From positions 140,350 through 204,349 of the forward strand of contig JAOSKE010000003.1 in assembly GCA_027493775.1 (NCBI GenBank): a stretch of 64,000 bases of DNA. Reading direction: 5' to 3'. Position 1 is the stretch's first letter, and each line of letters starts with the position of its first letter. Source of the stretch: Kiritimatiellia bacterium (GTDB taxonomy: Bacteria > Verrucomicrobiota > Kiritimatiellia > CAIVKH01). The position numbers and the translations under genes are program-made. Shown here in pieces: positions 58,698-64,000 of this stretch. The notes beneath the pieces are model-generated. The model was not told the DNA's origin and made no database searches. It was given only the letters and a program-made list of their open reading frames with translations.

Positions 58698-59222
58698 TCA
58701 GGCTGACTGACCCTTTTTCTCCGCGTACGCCTGCAGGACGTACAGCATACTCGCAACTTTTTGCTGCAGCACGCCGACCAATTGGGACATCGGAGCGGCA
58801 ATGGTGCCGACCACCTGACCCAGGAGAACTTCCCGCGAAGGCAACGCAGCGAGGTTCTCCACATCTGTCGGAGAAAGCAGTTGCCCCTGAAGCGCGCCCA
58901 CTTTGACGGACGGCTTCTCATTTTGTTTGATAAAATCCTGGAGAATCTTCGCAACGGCAACCACATCGCCATCGCCATAAACCAGGGCGGACGGGCCGCT
59001 CAACGCTTCCGGCGTGATCGTCGGCAGGCCGCATTCAGCCGCCGCTTTGCCAAACTGTTTGTTCGGGACCACCTGGAAACCGGCCTTTGCGTCGCGCAAG
59101 CGCTTGCGGAGATCGTCAGACTTGGTAACCGACAACCCCTGATAGTTCGTCAGAAAGAAGAACGTTGAGCCGGAGAGTTTGCTCCGGACTTCCTGCAACA
59201 TGGAAATTTTTTCAGCTCTCAT
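58698..59222 (-). CDS. rplJ: 50S ribosomal protein L10
   Basis: 174 residues with FFLTNYQGLSVTKSDDLRKR and PNKQFGKAA; C-terminal helix binds L7/L12. The rplJ-rplA gap is 10 bases, so a classical L10 leader must lie within the genes if present. Confidence 0.96.
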   Translation of the reverse strand: MRAEKISMLQEVRSKLSGSTFFFLTNYQGLSVTKSDDLRKRLRDAKAGFQVVPNKQFGKAAAECGLPTITPEALSGPSALVYGDGDVVAVAKILQDFIKQNEKPSVKVGALQGQLLSPTDVENLAALPSREVLLGQVVGTIAAPMSQLVGVLQQKVASMLYVLQAYAEKKGQSA

Positions 59223-59232
59223 GGCACATTCC

Positions 59233-59935
59233 TTACGCCGCAGTTACGGCATCGCGCACGTTCACATGCAAGCCCGGCCCCATGGTCGAGGAAAGCGTGC
59301 ACCGTCTAATATAAATGCCCTTGGCCGAAGCGGGGCGCGCATGTTGCACCGCTTCGATCACGGCCCGGCAGTTCGTCACCAACGCGCTGTTGTCGAAGGA
59401 AAGTTTGCCGAACGGAACCTGAACGTTTCCGTTCTTGTCCATACGGAATTCCACGCGACCGGCCTTGAATTGCTTCACCGCGGAAGCGGTGTCTTCCGTC
59501 ACCGTTCCAGACTTCGGGTTCGGCATCAGTCCACGCGGGCCGAGCGCTTTGCCCAGCTTCCGCACTTCCTTCATGCACTCGGCCGTTGAAACAATCACAT
59601 CAACGTCCGTCCAACCACCCGACACTTTTGCGATAAACTCTTCATAGCCCACGTAGTCGGCGCCCGCCTCGCGAGCGGCGTCGGCTTGGGGTCCGGTCGC
59701 AAACACCAGCACGCGCACATGCTTTCCGGTGCCGTGCGGCAAGGCAACCATGCCGCGGACATTCTGATCCGATTGCGTCGGATCCACGCCCAGACGAAAC
59801 GCGATTTCCGCCGTCTCGTCGAATTTCGAATACTTATTGGCCTGCAGAAACGCAATGGCGTCGGGAAGCTCGTAGAGCTTTGTCCGGTCCCACCTTTGCG
59901 AGAGCAGCCCTGTGTTTTTTTCCGTGTTTTGGCAT
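59233..59935 (-). CDS. rplA: 50S ribosomal protein L1 (frame break)
   Basis: 233 residues after repair. ATG at 59935 starts MPKHGKKHRAALAKV; three C at 59889-59891 (coding GTG GGA) then carry one extra base, and dropping it gives VDRTKLYELPDAIAF. Later GPRGLMPNPKSGTV and VQVPFGKLSF are typical. A short reading from 59787 would lack the N-terminal rRNA-binding part. Confidence 0.92.
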
Positions 59936-59936
59936 T

Positions 59937-60359
59937 TTACTCCACCTCGACTCCCATACTACGCGCCGTGCCCTCAATGAGCCGGCGCGCATGGTCAACG
60001 TCTCGTGCGTTTAAATCTTTTTCCTTTAGCTTCGCAATTTCTTCGACCTGCTTGCGAGTCACCTTGCCGACTTTGTCGCGATTCGGCACACCCGAGCCTT
60101 TGGCGATTCCCGCCGCGCGCTTGAGCAGCGTGGCCGCGGGCGGACTTTTCGTAATAAAGCTGAACGACTTGTCCTGATAGACCGAAATCACAACCGGAAT
60201 CACCAGCCCGGCGTCTTTCTGAGTCGCCGCGTTGAACTCCTTGCAGAAGGCCATGATATTCACGCCCTGCTGACCCAATGCCGGCCCCACCGGAGGCGCC
60301 GGATTGGCCGCGCCCGCGGGGATTTGCAACTTAACTATCGCTGTAACCTTCTTTGCCAT
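59937..60359 (-). CDS. rplK: 50S ribosomal protein L11
   Basis: 140 residues: [38 protein letters not shown] and the C-terminal rRNA-binding domain. Its stop touches the rplA start region. Confidence 0.97.
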   Translation of the reverse strand: MAKKVTAIVKLQIPAGAANPAPPVGPALGQQGVNIMAFCKEFNAATQKDAGLVIPVVISVYQDKSFSFITKSPPAATLLKRAAGIAKGSGVPNRDKVGKVTRKQVEEIAKLKEKDLNARDVDHARRLIEGTARSMGVEVE

Positions 60360-60384
60360 GATGAAACCTGCCTAATTCAAATTG

Positions 60385-60951
60385 CTATGCGCTCTCGGCG
60401 CGCTCAACCTGCCAGTACTCCAACTCGACCAACGTCTCGCGCCCGAAAATTGTAATGGACACGGTCAGTTTCCCGCGCTCAGGATCCACTTCCACAACCG
60501 GCCCGGTCATTCCGGTGAACGGTCCGTCGTTGATCTTGACCGACTCACCGGTTTCAAACGCGATCTTCGGCTTGACCTTTTCCTTCTTCTCTTCGATTTG
60601 GTTGAGGATGCTGTTGACCTCATCCTCGCGCAGCGGAATCGGGCGCTTGTCGCCGAGAAAGCGAATGATTCCCGGCGTATCCTGAATAAACGACCAGCTC
60701 TTCGTCACCAACTGCTTGTTGGTATCGTAGAGATGAAGGTTAATCAAAAGATAACTCGGAAAAAATTTTCGCGTGGTCGTCGTCTTCTTACCGCGCTTCA
60801 CCTCGGAGACCTTCTCCGTCGGAATCAAAATTTCACCGACGTAGTCCTGCATTTCCTCAACCTTTAGGCGGTTGACAATGTTCTCCTTGACCTTGGCCTC
60901 TTTGCCGGCAAGCGTCTGCAACACAAACCACTGCTTTTCCAAATCTGCCAT
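60385..60951 (-). CDS. nusG: Transcription termination/antitermination factor NusG
   Basis: 188 residues. NGN domain (WFVLQTLAGKEAKVKENI), a charged insertion around KRGKKTTTTRKFFPSYLLI, and a C-terminal KOW (GESVKINDGPFTGMTGPVVE). Between secE and rplK as usual; 12 bases from secE. Confidence 0.97.
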   Translation of the reverse strand: MADLEKQWFVLQTLAGKEAKVKENIVNRLKVEEMQDYVGEILIPTEKVSEVKRGKKTTTTRKFFPSYLLINLHLYDTNKQLVTKSWSFIQDTPGIIRFLGDKRPIPLREDEVNSILNQIEEKKEKVKPKIAFETGESVKINDGPFTGMTGPVVEVDPERGKLTVSITIFGRETLVELEYWQVERAESA

Positions 60952-60963
60952 CTGCGTGGACCT

Positions 60964-61167
60964 TTAGCGAATAATGACGCGAACAAACGTGTTTAGAATC
61001 ACATCGCTCAAGCTCACAACCACAGCCAAAATCGCAGACGCGACAATAACTACAATGGTGGACTCAAGCAGCTCCGAGCGTGTCGGCCAGGTGCACTTTT
61101 TCAGCTCCACCTGTACTTCGCTCACGAACGTGCGTGTGCCGGATATAAATTGACCGAGTTTATTCAC
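60964..61167 (-). CDS. secE: Preprotein translocase subunit SecE
   Basis: 67 residues with the conserved amphipathic VQVELKKCTWPTRSELLEST motif and one C-terminal membrane helix (VVIVASAILAVVVSLSDVIL). GTG at 61167 is chosen because any longer frame would run into tRNA-Trp. It completes SecYEG with SecY at 36468. Confidence 0.9.
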   Translation of the reverse strand: MNKLGQFISGTRTFVSEVQVELKKCTWPTRSELLESTIVVIVASAILAVVVSLSDVILNTFVRVIIR

Positions 61168-61193
61168 AGTAATGAAAACAGCATGCCGACTGG

Positions 61194-61266
61194 CAGGGCA
61201 GGAGGGACTTGAACCCCCAACACCCGGTTTTGGAGACCGGTGCTCTGCCAATTGAGCTACTGCCCT
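61194..61266 (-). tRNA. tRNA-Trp (anticodon CCA)
   Basis: Acceptor AGGGCAG/CTGCCCT, anticodon stem CCGGT/ACCGG with loop CTCCAAA, T-arm GGGGG-TTCAAGT-CCCTC type, discriminator G and encoded CCA (61191-61193). Between rpmG and secE, its usual place in many bacteria. Confidence 0.97.
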
Positions 61267-61281
61267 AAGCGAATTCCGTCG

Positions 61282-61431
61282 CTACTTGACCTCGCGATGC
61301 ACTGTGTGCTTGCGTTCGAACCGACAGTACTTCTTGATTTCCAGCCGTTCCCCACCTGACCGCTTATTCCGCGTCGTGGTGTAGTTCCGGCGTTTGCAGT
61401 CCGTACAGGCGAGCGTGATAATTTCCCGCAT
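61282..61431 (-). CDS. rpmG: 50S ribosomal protein L33
   Basis: 49 residues from [20 protein letters not shown] to KHTVHREVK. The first CxxC is kept, but the second zinc knuckle, usually YCPRCRKHT, reads YCRFERKHT and has lost one Cys, so zinc binding is probably weakened or lost. A longer start at 61470 is rejected. Confidence 0.94.
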   Translation of the reverse strand: MREIITLACTDCKRRNYTTTRNKRSGGERLEIKKYCRFERKHTVHREVK

Positions 61432-61504
61432 ATTGCCTTCCCAGCACAGCCTTGAAACCGACTGCGGCATTCGCCTCAGTCGGCATCAGAGACTGAAACT
61501 AACT

Positions 61505-62714
61505 TTACTTGATAATATCCGTGACGCGACCCGCGCCAACCGTACGACCACCCTCACGAATGGCGAAGCGCATGGCCTTCTCCATTGCGATCGGGGGTGA
61601 TCAGATTCACCTCGAAACTGATATTGTCGCCCGGCATGACCATGTCAACACCTTCCGGCAGCGTAATATCACCCGTCACATCCGTCGTGCGGAAGTAAAA
61701 TTGCGGGCGGTATCCCTTGAAGAACGGCGTATGACGGCCACCCTCATCCTTGCTCAAGACATACACTTCCGCCTTGAACTGCGTGTGCGGGGTCACCGTG
61801 CCCGGCTTGGCCAAAACCTGGCCGCGCTCGACGTCTTCCTTCTTCTGACCGCGCAACAGCGCGCCGATGTTGTCGCCCGCCTGCCCCTGATCGAGCAACT
61901 TGCGGAACATCTCAACGCCCGTAATCGTCGTCTTCTGCGTCGGACGGAGACCGATGATCTCGATTTCGTCGCCAACCTTGACAATACCGCGCTCCACGCG
62001 ACCCGTCACGACCGTGCCGCGACCTTCAATCGAGAACACGTCTTCAACCGGCATGAGGAACGGCTGGTCAATCTCGCGGACAGGCTCCGGAACGTGCTTG
62101 TCGAGAGCTTCCATCAACTCCTGAATGCAGGCCGTCGCAGGATCATCCTTCGAGGTCGCCTGCAGCGCGCCCAACGCGGAGCCGCGGATAATCGGCGTGT
62201 CATCGCCGGGGAACTCGTATTTGTTCAACAGATCGCGGATTTCCATCTCGACGAGTTCGAGCAGCTCCGGATCGTCAACCAAGTCCACCTTGTTAAGGAA
62301 TACGACAATCGCCGGCACACCGACCTGACGAGCGAGCAGGATGTGCTCCTTCGTCTGCGGCATCGGGCCGTCAACTGCGCTGACCACAAGAATCGCGCCG
62401 TCCATCTGCGCCGCGCCGGTAATCATGTTCTTCACATAGTCCGCGTGGCCGGGACAGTCCACGTGCGCATAGTGGCGCGTGTCCGACTCGTACTCCACGT
62501 GGGAGATGGCGATCGTCAAAATCTTCGTCGGATCGCGACGACCCTGCGACTCGGAAGCCTTTGCAACCTGGTCATACGAAATCTTCTGCGCCAGACCCTT
62601 CAGGGACTGGACGTGGGTAATCGAAGCCGTCAACGTGGTCTTGCCGTGGTCAACGTGACCAATCGTGCCCACGTTCACGTGCGGCTTTGTGCGCTCGAAT
62701 TTATCCTTCGCCAT
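61505..62714 (-). CDS. tuf: Elongation factor Tu (frame break)
   Basis: About 402 residues. N-terminal [28 protein letters not shown] and GSALGALQ GTPase motifs; domains II and III intact to [10 protein letters not shown]. Five G at 61593-61597 (coding ACC CCC GAT) then carry one base too many; without it the end is [20 protein letters not shown] and a stop at 61505. Placed before rpmG-secE, not after fusA. Only tuf copy in this window. Confidence 0.94.
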
Positions 62715-62832
62715 GTTTCTCTCTCCTACGTGTTTCTTACGTTACAGTTCTTTACTAAATCTTTTTTTTTCGCGCCACCGGTCTGCCTCGCAGAACCCGC
62801 CACAGCCACGCCCGAACCCCGGGGAAGCACTG

Positions 62833-62905
62833 GGCCCACGAGCCGGATCGAACGGCCGACCTCGTCCTTACCAAGGACGTGCTCTACCGACTGAGCTACG
62901 TGGGC
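62833..62905 (-). tRNA. tRNA-Thr (anticodon GGT)
   Basis: Acceptor GCCCACG/CGTGGGC, D-arm GCTCAGTCGGTAGAGC, anticodon stem CGTCC/GGACG with loop TTGGTAA, T-arm GGCCG-TTCGATC-CGGCT. CCA follows the acceptor directly (62831-62833), leaving no discriminator base of its own; either the discriminator is C and CCA is added later, or one base is missing. Precedes tuf, a common arrangement. Confidence 0.93.
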
Positions 62906-63042
62906 GCACACGCGACAATAAAAAGCGCTCGGGACAATACACCCCATCCCCCACGCTTCATTTTCTTTGCAACGTGAAGTGGCGTTTGCCTGATGCGATT
63001 TTCATTGCCATCTCCGCGCAATATTCGTTCGCAGAAATGCTT

Positions 63043-63081
63043 ATCCGGCGATATATGCCGGATTCCACAGCCACCTGTCAA
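63043..63081 (-). promoter_or_regulatory. Likely main promoter of the tRNA-Thr-tuf run, with an operator-like palindrome
   Basis: A consensus TTGACA (63076-63081, minus strand) is followed after 17-18 bases by GCATAT/CATATA. The -10 sits inside a perfect inverted repeat, ATCCGGC (63043-63049) and GCCGGAT (63057-63063). About 150 bases of leader follow before tRNA-Thr. The palindrome could be a repressor site or, if transcribed from elsewhere, a hairpin. Confidence 0.55.
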
Positions 63082-63145
63082 CAGACAAACGAATAAATTT
63101 TGAAAAAATTTGACCCCTCTCCCATGGCTGGCCTAAATCTCGCTC

Positions 63146-64000
63146 ATGTCCACCCCCCTCATATCCCAAAATCGCCCTCTGATTGCAATCCTCGGCAGCG
63201 GCCAACTAGCCAAAATGATGGCCCAAGCCGCCGCGCAACTGGGCTGTCGCATAAAAACGCTCGAAGCCAAGCCGAACCCCGAACCGCTCCTCAACTGGCC
63301 CGTTCAAGTCGGAGATTGGAACGATCCCGACACACTGGTCGCGTTTGCAAACGGCGCGGACGTGGTCACTCTCGAAAACGAGTTTATCGAAGCCGACGCG
63401 CTCGCAGAGCTTGAAGAAGAGGGATACGCGCTTCATCCATCCGCCGCAACAATGGCGCGGGTACAGGACAAACTCCTCCAAAAAGAAACACTCGCCAATG
63501 CAGGGTTGCCCACGGCCCAGTTTCGCGCAGTCGAAACACCCGAGGAAATCTTCGCCGCTGCAGGCGATTTTGGCTGGCCTCTGATATTAAAACGCCGAAA
63601 ACTCGGCTACGACGGCAAAGGCAACGCGACCATTCACTCGTCGGACGACGTACACAGCGCGTGGGAAAAACTCGGCGGAGGCGCCTACGCGCTATTCGTG
63701 GAGCAGTTCTGTCCTTTTAAAGGAGAGATCGCCACCATCATCACCCGCGCTCGGCCTAAAAATGGGGAATCCCCACAAACCGTCGCCTACCCTATTGTTT
63801 CAACCCTTCAGCAGGATCACATCTGCCACACCGTCAGCGCCCCCGCAGATTTAACGCCAGAACAGGCGGCAATCGCGACGCAAATCGCGTTGAAGGCGGT
63901 CGAAGCGATAGATGGCACGGGCAGCATCGGTGTCGAATTTTTTGTAATGCCCGATGGACGCCTTTTAATTAATGAAATCGCCCCGCGCGTACACAACTCG
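63146..64000 (+). CDS. purK: N5-carboxyaminoimidazole ribonucleotide synthase PurK (cut by window end)
   Basis: Purine biosynthesis enzyme that carboxylates AIR using ATP and bicarbonate. 285 residues are visible in one open frame. N-terminal AILGSGQLAKMMAQAA, ATP-grasp motifs LKRRKLGYDGKGN and FVEQFCPFKGEIA, and NEIAPRVHNS at the edge, the PurK signature. The C-terminal domain is outside the window. Divergent from the tRNA-Thr-tuf run. Confidence 0.95.
   Translation, partial: MSTPLISQNRPLIAILGSGQLAKMMAQAAAQLGCRIKTLEAKPNPEPLLNWPVQVGDWNDPDTLVAFANGADVVTLENEFIEADALAELEEEGYALHPSAATMARVQDKLLQKETLANAGLPTAQFRAVETPEEIFAAAGDFGWPLILKRRKLGYDGKGNATIHSSDDVHSAWEKLGGGAYALFVEQFCPFKGEIATIITRARPKNGESPQTVAYPIVSTLQQDHICHTVSAPADLTPEQAAIATQIALKAVEAIDGTGSIGVEFFVMPDGRLLINEIAPRVHNS

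Noticed and set aside
61509-62894. Plus-strand open frame of 461 codons over tuf and tRNA-Thr
   Set aside because: Antisense to tuf and a tRNA; no family features.

Overview
The window reads as a chromosomal segment of a member of the Planctomycetes-Verrucomicrobia-Chlamydiae group, most likely Verrucomicrobiota or Kiritimatiellota. The clues are a fused SecDF protein, a large secreted formylglycine-generating-enzyme-like protein with an Ig-like domain and a 'YELQESTDLKDW' type repeat, a zinc-type S14, and moderately high GC. This placement is an inference from gene style, not from a marker phylogeny.

Layout. 0-6 kb (minus strand): a glycosylation cluster (membrane glycosyltransferase, GT2 transferase, NAD-sugar epimerase, SDR, Gfo/Idh/MocA dehydrogenase). 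Two near-identical promoter boxes sit in front of the two glycosyltransferases. 6.1-8.2 kb (plus): fabI and an adenosine deaminase. 8.2-15.6 kb (minus): a Co/Ni ECF transporter (cbiMQO) behind a three-gene phosphorelay: a REC protein with a C-terminal membrane helix, a PAS3-GAF histidine kinase, and a REC-pseudokinase-REC protein. 15.7-17.5 kb: tRNA-Gly, a broken tRNA-like copy of it, an unrecognised gene and a regulatory gap. 17.5-25.4 kb (minus): tgt-yajC-secDF-recJ and rpmB-gltA-TPR. 25.4-30 kb: an AlkD-like gene (plus) and the formylglycine-generating-enzyme-like gene (minus). 30.2-32 kb: two peptide-transport-type ABC ATPases. 32-62.9 kb: one minus-strand run joining the tuf/secE/nusG, L11-L10-rpoBC, str, S10, spc and alpha operons, starting at tRNA-Thr and ending at a strong terminator after rplQ. 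63.1 kb to the edge (plus): purK, cut by the window end.

Three things stand out. (1) Thirteen genes are interrupted by small indels, among them rpoB, tuf, rplA, rpsL, rpmJ, rplR, secDF and gltA. Most are a single extra base in a homopolymer. Sequencing or assembly error is the simplest reading because several genes are essential, but the strong bias to +1 and one site with UGA directly after the slippery codon deserve a check against reads. (2) Three intergenic regions (before rpoBC, before the ABC ATPases and upstream of the unknown gene) each carry two copies of a 15-bp palindrome close to TTCCAA-N3-TTGGAA. The two copies are always 32 bp apart, which suggests an uncharacterised regulon. 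(3) An exported coiled-coil protein gene is inserted between rpsS and rplV inside the S10 operon.
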